DNA of 64,000 nt from Tanypteryx hageni (Eukaryota > Arthropoda > Insecta > Odonata > Petaluridae), in contig CM054114.1 in the NCBI GenBank assembly GCA_028673005.1, forward strand, positions 129,352,470-129,416,469, in the 5' to 3' direction. Numbering within the stretch: position 1 is the first letter of the stretch; each line of letters begins with the position of its first letter. Made by a program: the position numbers and the translations under genes. Shown here piece by piece: positions 22,401-37,100 of the stretch. Below the pieces are notes generated by a model. It saw only the letters and a list, made by a program, of their open reading frames with translations. It was not told the DNA's origin and made no database searches.

Positions 22401-25400
22401 TACATCGTGTTCGGGTGTTGGTTCGTTGCTTTTGGTAAGAAGTCGCATGTCTTCTTCAGGCAGGTAAACCTCATAACCACGTTGTGTTTAGAGAGAATCC
22501 TTGCTATCCTCTCTGTGGTACCAGCAACATAGGGTAACATGGCAAAGGTGGTGGAATCAGATATTTGCAATTCTTTTTCGGAAATGGCCCTTTTTAGGGC
22601 TAAGTCATGATTGTAGCCATTGCTCTGCAGGGCAGGGATAAGGCATTTTTCTTCATTCGGTAATGTTTCTGCATCGGAGATGAGTCATAATTCCAATTGT
22701 CAAACACATATTTGTACATATATTTGGTGGTTTTGCAGGTATTTTTTAGATTTTTCTCTTTTTTATGTATTACAAATGGCTTCAAGTGTTCTACACATTG
22801 TATTCTATTATGTTTGATTCGTCTTTTTCATTAAGCTGATTTCTTATCTTGTCAAAGTTGTGCATCTTGGATTTCAAACAAAAAAAACGTTGAATGAAAG
22901 TGTCATGTCTGATGCCATCTTTAAGATTATTTTACAAATGCTGTTAGTGTAACATTTACCTCTACCATCTTTCTGTTCTCTCTCTCTCTCCCCCTCCTCT
23001 CTCTCCCCCTCCACTCTCCCCCTCCACTCTCCCCCCTCCACTCTCTCCCCCTCCACTCTCCCCCTCCACTCTCCCCCTCCACTCTCCCCCCCTCCTCTCT
23101 CTCCCCCTCCTCTCTCTCCCTTCCCTCTCTCTCCCCCCCTCTCTCTCCCTCCCCTCTCTCTCCCTCCCCTCTCTCTCCCTCCCCTCTCTCTCCCTCCCTG
23201 CCCTCTCTTCCCTCTCTCACCCTCCCTGCCCTCTCTCCCCTCTCTCTCCCTCCCTCTCCTCCCTCACACCCTCACTCTCCCTCCCTCCCCTCTCTTCCCT
23301 CCCTCCCACCCTCACTCTCCCTCCCTCCCCTCTCTTCCCTCCCTCCCACCCTCTCTCTCCTCCCTCCCACCCTCCCCCTCCCTCCCTCCCCTCTCTCTCC
23401 CTCCCTCCCCTCTCTCTCCCTCCCTCCCATCTCCCTCCCCTCTCCCTCCCCTCTCTCTCCCTCCCTCCCGCCCCTCTCTTCCCTCCCCTCTCTTCCCTCC
23501 CCTCTCTTCCCTCCCTCCCCTCTCTTCCCTCCCTCCCCTCTCTTCCCTCCCTCTCTCCCCTATCTTCCCTCCCTCTCTCCCCTATCTTCCCTCCCTCTCT
23601 CCCCTATCTTCCCTCCCTCTCTCCCCTATCTTCCCTCCCTCTCTCCCCTATCTTCCCTCCCTCTCTCCCCTCTCTTCCCTCCCATCCCTCTTCCCTCCCA
23701 TCTCTTCCCTCCCTCCCCTCTCTTCCCTCCCTCCCCTCTCTTCCCTCCCTCCCCTCTCTTCCCTCCCTCCCCTCTCTTCCCTCCCTCCCCTCTCTTCCCT
23801 CCCTCCCCTCTCTTCCCTCCCTCCCCTCTCTTCCCTCCCTCCCCTCTCTTCCCTCCCTCTCTTCCCTCCCTCTCTTCCCTCCCTCTCTTCCCTCCCTCTC
23901 TTCCCTCCCTCTCTTCCCTCCCTCTCTTCCCTCCCTCTCTTCCCTCCCTCTCTTCCCTCCCTCTCTTCCCTCCCTCTCTTCCCTCCCTCTCTTCCCTCCC
24001 TCTTTCCTCCATCTATTCCTCTTCCCTCCTCCCCTCCCTGTCTCCCTCCCATTCTCTCTACTATTCTCCCATCCTCTTCCTTTCTCCCTTCCTTGATAAA
24101 GTAGTTGGTCTGCCCATTCCTCTCTACCATTCTCGATCCCTCCATTCCTCTCTCCCTCGTATCCCATTCTTCCTTCCTCTCTTCCATTCTTCCTCTCTCC
24201 CATTCTTCCTCCTCTCTCCCATTCTCCTTCCCTCCTCTCTCCCTCCTTTCCCTTTCTCCCTCTATCCCATTCTTCCTCTCTCCCAATCTCCCTCCCTCCC
24301 ATGCTCCCTCCCTCCCATTCTTCCTCCCTCCCATTCTTCCTCCTCTCTCCCATTCTCCTTCCCTCCTCTCTCCCTCCTTTCCCTTTCTCCCTCTATCGCA
24401 TTCTTCCTCCCTCCCTCCCATTCTTCCTCCTCTCTCTCCCATTCACCCACCCTCTCTTATAGGGATTGTTGTCACTAACGAAACAATGTAAACCATATTT
24501 CTCAAAAACAATATTGTCAGTGATGTAATCAATTAAAGAATTTCAAATGCATTTTTTGTTGCACTATATGTCAGTATCTTGGTAAAAAATGTATTAATGG
24601 ATTTGCTTCTTTCATAGAGTTTTGTTTGGAAATAATTTTCTTTTGGTTGTGTAAAACATGGTAATGAAAACATAGTACATTTGTCATTATATTTAAGGGT
24701 GACTGAGTTAAGCTAGGGTTACCAGACATAAAGTTTTTCCCGGGTATGTCCTCTTTTTTAGGGTGCCCAGGGACATCTGGGTAGGATTTTAACACGTCTT
24801 GAATTTGATTATTTCCTTCTATTGTATGTTTTTTTAAGTTAGTTACGTTAATTTTTGGAAAATATTTTTAGAATTATTAGTAACATTCAAGAATTCGTCT
24901 ACACAATTTGGGTCAGTATTGCAGTTTGTGATTTTAACGTTTTATTTCTAGTCATATCGTGAGATGTAAAATATCATTTTTGATGCTTTACTTGATCATT
25001 TTGCTTTAAATTTGTAAATAAGTAATTCTGCAAACAGCTGTAATAATATAATGTGTCATATTATTATTGTTTAATGATCAATTTAACTTCTGTTTCAAAG
25101 TTAATTGCTAAACTTAGGTTTAGAATTTATATTTTTGTATATATTATTCAAGATATGTATAAAAAGTTGTTTATTCCTATATATTATTTACATATTTAGT
25201 CGGCATCATCAGAATTATTGTTTCAGATAATAAGTCATAATAACACATGAAATTTTAAGTATTATTGCATTTTATGATATTTTTATGCATAAATGTTTAA
25301 GTAATAAAAACATTTATGTTTGAAAATTAACTTGAATAATATTTAATTACAAATTGTCGGTGCTTGCATACTGCAAACATTCAAAAAACTCCACACACCA

Positions 25401-26222
25401 AGATATAAACTCATGAATAAACCAATGCGTCAGCATTTGAACTACACAAAACCCATTTATATAGGATAATAGTTTTCATTTTCTGCGAAATTAAGGCATC
25501 TATCTGGAATTTCTAAATTCTCTGGCAATCGGCTTTGTGTCCAAATTTTCCAATTTCAAGTTTCATGGCTGATTGCTCTTTTAAAGCAATAACTGTAATC
25601 ATCATTAAGACAGTTGCTTATAAGTTACACTAAAATTTGTAAAAATTAGGATATTTTGTGTGTTAGGATTATGGTTTAATCATCTGTGCCTTTTAGTATG
25701 TATCTCAATAAAAAAAATAATTTAAAATTATCACATCATAATATTTATACGTTGTTGGATGATATCTAATGGATTATAATGCAGTATAAGCGGTAAATCA
25801 ATGGTCTTGTAGTATGGAAAATCAATTCCCATTGAAATGCATTGGAGTCATTTCTATGGTAGTTTATATTTTTCATTGTTGAAGACCAAAAAAAATACAT
25901 AATTTCAAATTTTTACGCAAATTCAGCTTGGATTTTAATTGTCTTCAAGAAAAATAAACCTCTCTCTTTCATCCACAGTACGGTGCATGTATCAACTTTG
26001 TATCTTAATTTTAAATAATTTAAAAAAGCAATTTTATCTAGCCCTCCACAGTTTTTAATGCTTTTCTTATGGGTGTTTAAAATTGGACTTTGGGGTCAAA
26101 AATACCCCTTCAATATAACTTTTTCTGAAATTTCGGATTTTTTCCCAAGGTTGTAGCCAATGCCCTATATTCATGCCAAATTTCAGCTCTGTAGCACTTA
26201 TAGAAGTACCTTAGGTTTTATA

Positions 26223-26276
<54 letters not shown>

Positions 26277-28067
26277 CAACTTACGGAAAAGGAAAGGTAA
26301 AATAGATATATGGATGTCAACAAGGTGTTGGGATGAGGAAACCCAGTGAGCACTCACCAATCAGACGACTTCAGGTTGGCGAGGCCCCGGGGATGTCGAA
26401 GCGACACACGTAAAATAACACAAAAACACAGAAACATCACAAACGTAAAGCTTTCGGAACTACTCCTTCTTCAGCTACAGAGAGAGAACTGATGGCGGTG
26501 ACACTGGGTGGAGGCATGGGGGTGGAAGGGTAGTGCGGAAAGGTCGAGGATTGGAGGAAACGGAGGGGGTTGGGGATGGGTAGGGTGTTGGAAGAAGACA
26601 GAAAGGGTGTGAAAAGCTATCGAAGGTTGAGGCCTGGGGGAGTGAAGGAGTTTAGGAGATGGATATGCGAAAGCTCCCACTGACGGAGTTGGGGAGCCGA
26701 AGCATTGTCAGGGAGAGCGCGAATGACTCTCACTGTGAAGCAGTTGTTGAACTTTAAATTATGTTTGTTCGCATGAACGGCCACCGGCAGCGGTCGTTTG
26801 AGAATGACGCTGTTGTGGTGGCCATTCATTCGGATGTTGAGGGGATTGCTGGTGAGGCCAACATAAAAGGCGGGACATTGGGTGCATCTCAGGAGGTAAA
26901 TGATATTGCGGGTGGTGCAGTTGGTGGTGGAAGTTATGGGGTAGGTGATGTTGGTTGTGGGACTGGAGAAGGAGTTGCAGGGGGGGTTTATTGGGCATGT
27001 TAGACATCGGGGTCTACCGCAGGGGTAAGATCCGGCAGGGTGTAAAGACGTGGGTGCTGGGGGTTCTTTCTTCCATAGAATGTTTGCCAGATTAGGGGGA
27101 CGGCGGAAGGAGAGCATTGGTGGTCTGGGAAATGGGATCTGGTGAGGGGAGGATGAGAGGATAAGGTGGGCGGCTTTCAGGATGTTTTTCAGAATGTCCT
27201 GGATGCCGGGGAAATACAGGGTGGTTAGGGTGAGTTGGAGGGTGGAATCGGTGGTGGTGTGGGTATTGAGGTGGGAGTTAGGGGTGGCGGGTGCGACTGC
27301 CCGCCGGATTTGGTCTCGGATCAGATCCGGCGGGTATCCGCGCTGTAAGAAGGCATGTTCGAGGGTGGAGCAGTACTCGGACAGGGAATCTCTGTCCGAG
27401 CAAATTCTCCGCCCTCGTCGGGCTAGGGCATAGGGAATAGATGTTTTGGTGTGGAGGGGATGGCAGCTGTTGAACTGGAGATATTGAAGGCGGTTGGAAG
27501 GCTTGAGGTGCACGCTGGTGTGGATTTTGTTTTCCCGGATGGAGAGATCGACATCCAGGAAGGTGATGTTGGAGGCAGAGAAGTGGTGGGTGAAGGAAAG
27601 CGTGGGGTGGGATGAGAGGCGTTGTAAAAAGGATTGTAGCGAGTCGGGTCCATGTGTCCAGAGAAGAAAAATATCGTCAATATACCTCAGCCATAGGAGT
27701 GGTCTGGGGGAAACGTCAAGAAAGCGTTCCTCCCATTCACCTAAGAAGGCATTGGCATAGGAGGGCGCCATGCGAGTGCCCATCGCGGTACCTTTTATTT
27801 GTAGGTAGTGGCGCCCTCCGAAAGAGAAGTTGTTTTTTTGGAGCACCATTTCAGCCAGCTTCGTTAGGAAATGGGAGGATGGTCTTGTGTCAGGTGGTCT
27901 GGAGTCCAATAATTTTCTCAGGGCGGACAGTCCTTGGTTGTGAGGGATGTTGGTGTAGAGGGAGCAGACGTCTATAGTGGACATAATTGTGTTAGGTGGG
28001 AGAGGGGAAGGGAGTGATTTTAGGCGTAGTAGAAAGTGGTTTCCTCATCCCAACACCTTGTTGACAT

Positions 28068-28139
<72 letters not shown>

Positions 28140-31100
28140 CCGCAGTACAATTTTTTGTTCTTAAAAAGTTGAATTTTAAGAGCCCAGGTTTTGTCTAGAT
28201 TTTTGTGTTCTGTTGTCTGGGATGTAAGATGTAGGTTTGAGGAGACTGCGCAAGTCAGTGCTCTGTCTTTGGGACGGAACATTAAGCAGTAGGCCCCCTT
28301 GGTGCTCTTCATTAAGAGTAGGCTAATGTTGGCACTGGGTTTCCCTCCTCCCTTGTGAGTGTGTCTGGTATGGAAGGAGTTATGGCTATAATAATCAAAG
28401 AGGTTGATTAGCCAGAAATATACACGAACAAACATGGTTTTTTCTATTGTTTTGTGCCATATGGAGATACCTTCATCATCAGTTGAATTATAGCCATATG
28501 GTGAGCTTTTTATTTAATTTTTGAAGAATACAGTAGCCATTAACATTTAGCATTCTTTCATCTTTGAAGATTATTTCACTGTTTTACCTTTCTTGGTTCA
28601 TTTCTGCAGTCTATCCTAAGGCATTTTTCATTACCTTGTCATTATTGTCTTCTTCTGTTAGCTACTCAGTTATCTTTATATGTATAATGCTTAATTTGTT
28701 TTCCTCTCAGCCCAAATTTGTCAATTTCATTCTGTACCTCATCATAATCGTCATTTATGGTTTACGAAAGATTGTCTGTTTTAACCTCAGTGTTACTTCT
28801 TGTTATATTAGCTGCAGTGTTTTATGTAAATGGAGTGACAGAATGGCAAATGTCTCACTTGTTTACAGAAAAAGTTAGGGAAATCTGAAGCCATTATTAA
28901 CCTATTTTTGCAAAAAGCATTCTGCTTAACTTTTCTTCTGAAGATCAGAGTGCTGACCTGCATGTCCTAACAACAAACCGGTAGGGAATGAGTCATACTG
29001 CTCCGCCATTGTTCAAGCCCAGGCTTACTGTGTGAAATGCTGACTCGCTAATCACGCCTCTATTACATCCCCCAAGCATCTTGCCTTTAATTTAGAAAAC
29101 TTCTAACCTGCTCACCATACATAACCCTTGCATTTTTTTACTCAGAATTTTGTTGATGAAAAAATCGGGTGTTAGGATTATGGCAGGACCTAGCAGCCAT
29201 AGGATTTCCTCTGCGTTATTACTGCACCAATGCAGTTGTGTATTTTATCAGGATGTGGATACTTTGTTACTGTGTCATGAAGCATACTTACAAAATATTT
29301 ATTTGATTCAAAATATCATAATTTTGAACTACTTTCAGCAATATGTACAGTAAAATTCTCAAAATGAACTTAGTTAACATTTTTATTGTCATACCAAAAC
29401 TTCTGTTTTAGTGGTTCCTTATGGAAAGCATTTAATAAATTGTAGCCATGTGCTTCCAACCTTTCACAATCTCAAGAAAAAAGACATTTCACACTGACTT
29501 AAAATGCATATTGAAATTGTACTTTGTTAATTCCTGACCAGTAGCCTATTGCCAAATTTATCTTCCTCATATTACTCCCTGAATAAATATTCTTTACATT
29601 TAAGAGGGAAAATGTGGTACAAGACTTAAACCAGGATTAAAATTTTCTACTCATCAACTCGGGAAAATAGAGTGCAAGAATTGTGCCTGGACAAAGATTA
29701 AGACATTAAATACACTACTTCTTTCCCTAGAATTTGTATATTTCATCCATCTAATGTTATTATCCATAAAAACATTTTCATAATAATATTTTTTTGTTTT
29801 TATTGACTCACAAATTGCTTTTACAATGGTAAAAATTGTGATCCTTAAGCCATACTGATATTTTAATCCAATCCAAAGATTATAATTCATGATGCAAAAT
29901 TAAATTTTAGGGTTATTATATTTTTAAGGGCAAAGTAGATTATTCATGCTATTTTGCCAATTTTGTTCTCAGAATTAATAAAATATGACTAATCTTTAAC
30001 TTTCATTTTTTTGCAGGACTCCTTATCTTGAAGACAGTTCTTTTTACCGTTCCAGATCAAATATAAAATTTGAACCATCATTATTGGATTTTCAGGAAAG
30101 GTATTTGTTTTTTAATTGTTTTTATGTTGGAAAGCTGTCCTTACAGAGCAAAATGTTTGTTATCATGCTTTACTTAGGTTCATGTTTTTTTGTATTGATA
30201 ATGAGTGGCATTATAAAAGGTGGCTCTTAAAAAAGTGAGAATAGTAATATTTAATAATAGTTGGCATTGTGCTAACTATGGGATGTTTTTAGAATGATTT
30301 TTGTTTCTGCGTGCTAATTCATTCTTCATTATTTTCAGGCATCTGGGAGTGCCTCACAGCGAAAAAGTTATTCTCATAAATATGAACAATAATAAAACAA
30401 TTCATATGTCATCAATATCTGGAAACACAGTACATTTCCATTGTTCGTTTTTTGAGGACAAGGTACTACATGCCTCCTTTGAGTTGTGAACTGTAGTTGC
30501 ATGTCTTTCATTAAATTTCCAAGTTTTAAATTTATAAAAATACCCTTGTTGTTATGTAGATTTTTTTTTACAAAGTCAAAATCATGACACGATCTTTAGT
30601 TCACCTGTTAATTTCTTCTAAATGTGCAATTCAGGTAACTGATAATTGCTTGTCTAATGATACACTACATATTTATTTGCATAATTGCTTTTTTATATCC
30701 TCACTCATCTTCAATTTCCATTCTCTGATTTTTGTAGCTATATTCTTATTTGCTCTTTCAACCTTCAGCAAAAATCTCATTTTATGTTCAATGCTCATTA
30801 TAATCAGTCAAATTATCAACTTATATTGCTATATTTTGACTGGAAACTCAACTCATATCTCAATATTGCCTATTGCTTCCTTTGATGCTCAAGTTTAATT
30901 GATCTTGATAGGCATGAGTAAGGAATTCTATTTAAAACTGAAGGTTCTTGAAACTAAATTTTGATGTAGGATCTATTTTTAATTTGAATTGTCTAGCATT
31001 ACTTAGTTAACTGACTTTTTTATGATGATGGACTTTAAGATTTCTGAATTATTGGCAACTATTTGCAAGGATATTTTTCAGCTCACTCACTGCCTTTGAT

Positions 31101-34100
31101 GAACTTCTGAAAATGTTTTGGTTACTGAAGTATCATGTCCTTCCATTCCCAGTTTTCCTGGTTTAAGTTTTAATGTCAGTTTATTACTTAGTTACCACTA
31201 GCAGTGATTTTTAGTGATATGTTCACCAAAAATAGTAATCAGTGTTTTTCACTGATTTTGGGCATTTATTTAATAATATCATGACTAATACATTCACAAA
31301 CGGAAATATTTATTAATCATTTTCTCATAAACATTTCCTTCTTTTAATCCATCCATAATCCTTATTATATTCATACCGTTTTGACAGATAACGGTATTTT
31401 GTTAATACTCGATCAGTATAACTGAATTCTAAGTATATTTTATAAATTTTTTATCCAAATTTTGCTTAACATAAAGTAGACTATTTTTTAATTTCATACT
31501 CATTTTCTATTATGATTTGTTATTTTTGTAATCCTGAAGTTTTCTTATGTAATTACTGCTGCTACTTATGTTTTTAAGTTTTGTAGTTGTTCATCTAACT
31601 TTTTCTTTACTTGGATGTAATAATTGAGCAAAGGAATATTCCTCACTTGTGAATTAATTGACATCTCTTATGTGTTTTAGGTTATACCTCCACTAGGAAA
31701 TACCACATTCAATGTGGTCTTTCTGGGAAGAGAAGAAGGAAAGATACACAGCACACTTTTCATTCACACTTCAGAAGGTAGTTTTAAGTACCAGGTACGT
31801 CAAAAATTATGTATTAACAATTTTATGAAAAAAATTGTCAGATTTTTAGGAGGCCGATACAGTTTTTGGGAATTAGAAATTGGGTTAAGAAATGGCATTG
31901 ATAGTTGCACCATTTTATGTGTCAGTTATACAGTGATGTCCTTGAGTTTGCACTTGATTCCGTTTACTCTAAATTGAGAGAGAAATCCTGCCATGTTCAC
32001 CCGCAGTGGGATTCTAACACTGCTGTCCTACTGCCAACCAAAGTTCAAGCAAATGAAGGTGGTACTCTTGCTCTATTTGTTGAACTCCAATGGTGATAAG
32101 CCAAAATCTGTTGTCCTGCCTGAGATCATAGAATTTTACATGTAAATCATCGGCGAATTTGATCAGTTATGTCATCAGTACTCTGTTTTCCAGAAAACTA
32201 GACACTGGCCCCTGTGCTTATCACTTGTATCACTTGTTGAACATTGTAGGGGTTAATGCAATGAGCCTTCTGAAAAGATCTAATGAGGCTGGCAAAGCAA
32301 GATGGAAACTGGCTATCACTGGCTCATCACTCCTCTCTTGGTCGAACTGTTTCAAATGCAAACTTGGCCTTTTCAACTTAGAGAGACGATTCACAGAATT
32401 GTGATACACCTCAAGAACCATTGGCGCAAAAGAATGCTTCATCAGGAAGATGCCCTTTCTGTCCTAGAAGCCAGAACCAATAAAGCCGAACATCGTTCAT
32501 GCCGTGCAACAATTTCATTTAGGCCACCAAAAAAAGTGTACCCCTACTGTTCAAAGTAATTTTAATTTATCCATACTTTTTCTTTTCTTTGGTTTGTTAT
32601 GCTTTTTTCATTTTGTATCTTTTAAAACAAATCGATTTAAGCATTAATGTATTTTTTACTTGGGGTACACAAGTACCCCAGTTAACAAAAGTGTAACTTT
32701 AAACATGGGTAGCAATCTGGGGTTAATAAGTTAATGCTACAAAGTAATATTTTGATATTATTCACACAATAAGCAACTACTCAGTATGTTTTAGTACAGC
32801 AAACCGATAGTTACCATATTTTTCGGTGTATAAGACGCACTTTTTTGTCACGAAAACGTCCTCAAATCACACTGCATCTTATACAATAGAGGTTCAAATG
32901 CCAGAGAGGTATTTAAATTAAATTTGGTATTTATATAATTCTCCTAAGGCTGCCTTTTGTATAGAAAAAGATTTTCTATATTCAGTAATCTTTCTACTTA
33001 AATTTAAACATATTATTTCGATGCTCTTGTAATTTTCTCTTTACATAAAAGTTAAGTAAACATCATTTTATTCAAATTAAGATTTGAAATTATTTAATAC
33101 ATTTGTACATTGCTTTTAGACTTAAAATTGCTAATAGTCCTACAAAGTATGAAATATTTTGAAGTTGGTACAGCGCAAAGTCCTCGTTTCTTCTCCGATT
33201 ACATGAATATGTATGTGAAGAAATCAAATTTATACTAACAAAACAATTCTAGAACAACAAATACAAATTACTTTGTGATTATATAAAAAATATCTGAAAA
33301 AGATGAGCACGTTTTTATCAAATAATTAGAAAAAAATTATAATATATAATTATGATAACATGTTATGATAATGATTTATAAGGTCAGCACAAGAAGACAC
33401 TAGCATGACACCTGCCATAAGGTGATAATGATTATGACACCTTCGGAGTGAATTGTGAACTATTTCAACTCAAAATATAAAAAATATGGCCTAATCAAGA
33501 AAAGGACAACAAAAGATGCTGTGACGTACGTCAGTTGAGTCAGTTTGAGAAAGAAATGGATGCCCATATGGGATAGGCAGTGCCAAAATTAACCTGCAAA
33601 ATTACCTGAATCAATCTCAGCTTATTGAATATATCGGCAAAAGTTTGCATTTCTTGGGTATCCTTAAGAAATAGATAATTCCCCTTGTTCGTTTCGATCT
33701 GTGTGTTTTGCAGCAGTGTTTATTTGTGTATTTTTATGCTTTAACTTACCGTATCTGCCCGAATAGAAGCCGACCCCGGATTTAAGCCAACCCCACGAAA
33801 TTTTCCAACATTTTTTGGCAAAAAAGTATTTTCGTAAATTTTATGCTTAAGTGTACCAGACATGCACGCACAACCTAGAATACATTATAAATTACATCTA
33901 TATAATTATATAGGTTCCATGTAAAGTTTTATTAGGTATTATTACAGTTAATTATAAATATAGTCAACGCCGTTGATCACACCTTACAATCAAATGTAAG
34001 TATATTTATTTATCTTACTGGAATTCAAACTGTTGCGCATCGAAAGCTGTCATCGAATTTGGCGTGATCGTATACTTAGTCATTATACGCAATTTTAATA

Positions 34101-37100
34101 GATTCTATGAAAGAGGTTTCCAAGTTTTATTATTATTGCTGTTAAATATCAGATGAATTACAGTTAACGCCGTTGCTCGCACCTTCGAATCAGACATCTT
34201 ACGTTAGCGGAATTCAAACAGTTGCGCATCGAAAGTCGTCATCAAATTTTGCGAATTGCAGACGATATCGCCTGCTTAGTCAGTATACGCAATTTTAATA
34301 CATTCTATGAAAGAGGGTTTTAACATGCATACAAAAATGGCAATGGCTATAGCAAAATATAAAATAAACAAGAAAAATTAATATGAACTTCTTTTATACT
34401 GTCGGCTCCTAACTTTAACGTACCTGCCATTTAAATGATCCGTAAAAGCTACGACGTCTGCTACATCTGAACTTTAAATCGATTGCAGCACCAAGAAGTG
34501 CAATTAAAACAAAGAGTTGAAGAAGCTTAGTGTAGTCAGAATTTGTAAAAACCCCTAATAAGACCGGTGTTGGTATCTTAAGAACTCGTTGCAAATTATG
34601 ATCAAAACGAATTTGCTGTAGCGTGCAATCATACTATGAATCTGGTGGGTTGTTAAAACTCGATTGTTTTATATACCGCCCTTTCCTTTGGATAAGAACC
34701 CACTTTTAACTACGTGTTAAAATATATAAATAACATTCAATAGCAATTTAAATTACAGCTCCGGGCAACAGGAGGTATGCTATGAAAACAAGACATTTTT
34801 CAGCGATGGCGTCGTACGAGGATGCCAAATTTTTCCTCAGGCTTGCATTTAAGCCGAGGGTGATTTTTTTCACGATAGATTTTGACAAAAACTATCGGCT
34901 TATATTCGGGCAGATACGGTAGTTCAGTTTACTGTTTAACCCCTATTTTTAGCAATACATAGATTCTTTTAAAGCTGTAATTATGTAAAGTTGTATTGTT
35001 TTAAGTCTTTTATGCAATTTATATAAATAATAAGCTAAGAAATCTGGTCACACTCTTGATCAACTGCGAGAATAACAATAATGCTTATAACTCAAACACT
35101 TTACATTCAATTTTGATCAAACTTTCAGGAATTACATGGCAGCACTACTTTAATATTTTAAGCTGCTTAACGTTAACATTGAAGTCTTGGGTTCCATTGC
35201 AGGAGTGTTTATTTTCTCTATTTGATCAACAAGGGGATGAGTGTAGCACGTTAATCATTTGCATATTAAAATTACTTAAAATCATCGTAGGATACAAGAA
35301 TTGAAACAATGAATGCCTAAAGGAACGAAAGTCCATTTTCTTGCCATTGATTTTTTAATATGCATCGAAACGGTCTACAAACATCTGCTTTATGAAAAAA
35401 CCTGACAAATGATGCAATTTTAGGGGTGCATCTTGTACACTGAAAAATTCAGTATGTACAGGGAAACCAAGATCTCAGTATATGACATTAGGAAATTCCC
35501 TTTCCTCTCCTCCCTAACATTTTTTACCCTAATCTCTTTCAAAGTGGGCAAATGCTACCTTTCCTTCGTTCTCATTTCAGTTTTGTAAACAACTTCTTTT
35601 TTAGTTGTTGTAGATGCCGATGCAGGGACAGCAGAGTGGTAAAATTTCTACAATGTTGAGTTATTTTCTTTTGGGATCCATAGGTTGCCATTTTGCAAAT
35701 CATTTCAAAGGCAAGACATCTCACCATTGTCTAGAGAGCATTGAGCAAAGTTTGGAATGTAGCAATAAATATAAGAGCGTAGAATATCACTGCATCACCT
35801 GTGGTGTAGCTTATATATATCGGACACTGTTCTAGGGGTGCTATTTGCTGATACATGCATTGTACCACATGGTGTTTAAAGGTTAATTTGTTAGTTTATT
35901 TTATCAGCAATGATCTCTGATTGTTGTCTGTGAAGCATTAGTTTGTTGCCAAAATGCAAATCAGGTTTACTTAATCGTTTTATGGCCATATGAGTTGACT
36001 TGGCCATCCTCTGAATTCTGCCATCTTTGTAATTAATTTTGAATTTACATTTAGCCTCGTGACTAAATATTTGATTTCATAACCCATCCAACAAACAGAA
36101 GAAACGGGAGAGGAGATGGAGGGAGGGGTGATGGAGGAGGAAAAGAGGAAGGAAGGAAGCTTCCTTTGCATCTTCTTCTCTCTAGTACTCTTTGCTCTCA
36201 CTCTTTTAAAAAAATCTTGTCTCACAGAAGATAAATAGACATGTTTAGCTTTCCTTTACTGCAGATTGTCGTTAATGACATAATCGATTGCCAATGTCAT
36301 GGAGTTGTTGAGAGGAAAAAAGAAGAAGTGATGTTTGTGTGAATCTGGTTGATTAGGAAATGGAGGAAGATGCAGTCGGGATGGACTGCAGTGGGGGAAA
36401 GTTAAAAAGAGTCGATTTTGAAGTGGTATGTTGGGAATTGGAGTCAGGTAAATGGAACAATAAATTTTAGATGAGTTTGTATGAAAGTGTAACGAGTTTC
36501 AAAGACACTATTTTCTTATCTGATGTAGAAAATGTCCAATATGGTAATAGTGGATTCCTATTGTACTCCATAAAGTTTTGATATTCAAATGCCCTCATTA
36601 AATGTATGAGAAAAGTATTCATTAAGAAGAGATATCTTAGATTTATTAATCCAAAAAAGCCTTGCAAACTTAGTATTATTTTACTTAAGCTTTGTTTTGC
36701 ATATATTTTCAGGTAACGGGCACAGGAGTGATGAGTCCATATCGCCTAAGGCCACTGGTTGGTGTAAGGATGCCCTTAAATTCCAGTTTCGCTCCTCTAA
36801 TCCATATGCATAATCCTCACACATTCCCTCTACAGGTAAGTATAACTGAGGTTCAGGTTTTCATGTTTTGTTATGAACTTATTTTCTTGTCATATCATTC
36901 TTACACTAAAAAGGAATTTCAGTTTTATCTCTTGATTCTGTGTGTGCTGAATTTGGCGATGGATCATATGAACATTTTTGTTGAAAGATTTTTCATTTTC
37001 ACTTTGTGAAGAAACCGTGTTTTTATGGTTTTTTGTACCATATTTACATTTAAATTAAATTTCACCCTACGTTAGATTTAGATAAAATTATGAATAGTAT

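Noticed and set aside
22927..24442. Long minus-strand frames of up to 264 codons rich in Gly, Arg and Glu, and a + strand Ser/Pro-rich frame at 24105-24491
   Set aside because: They are products of the CT/GA tandem tract, which lacks stop codons in several frames at once. No motif, splice or codon-bias support.
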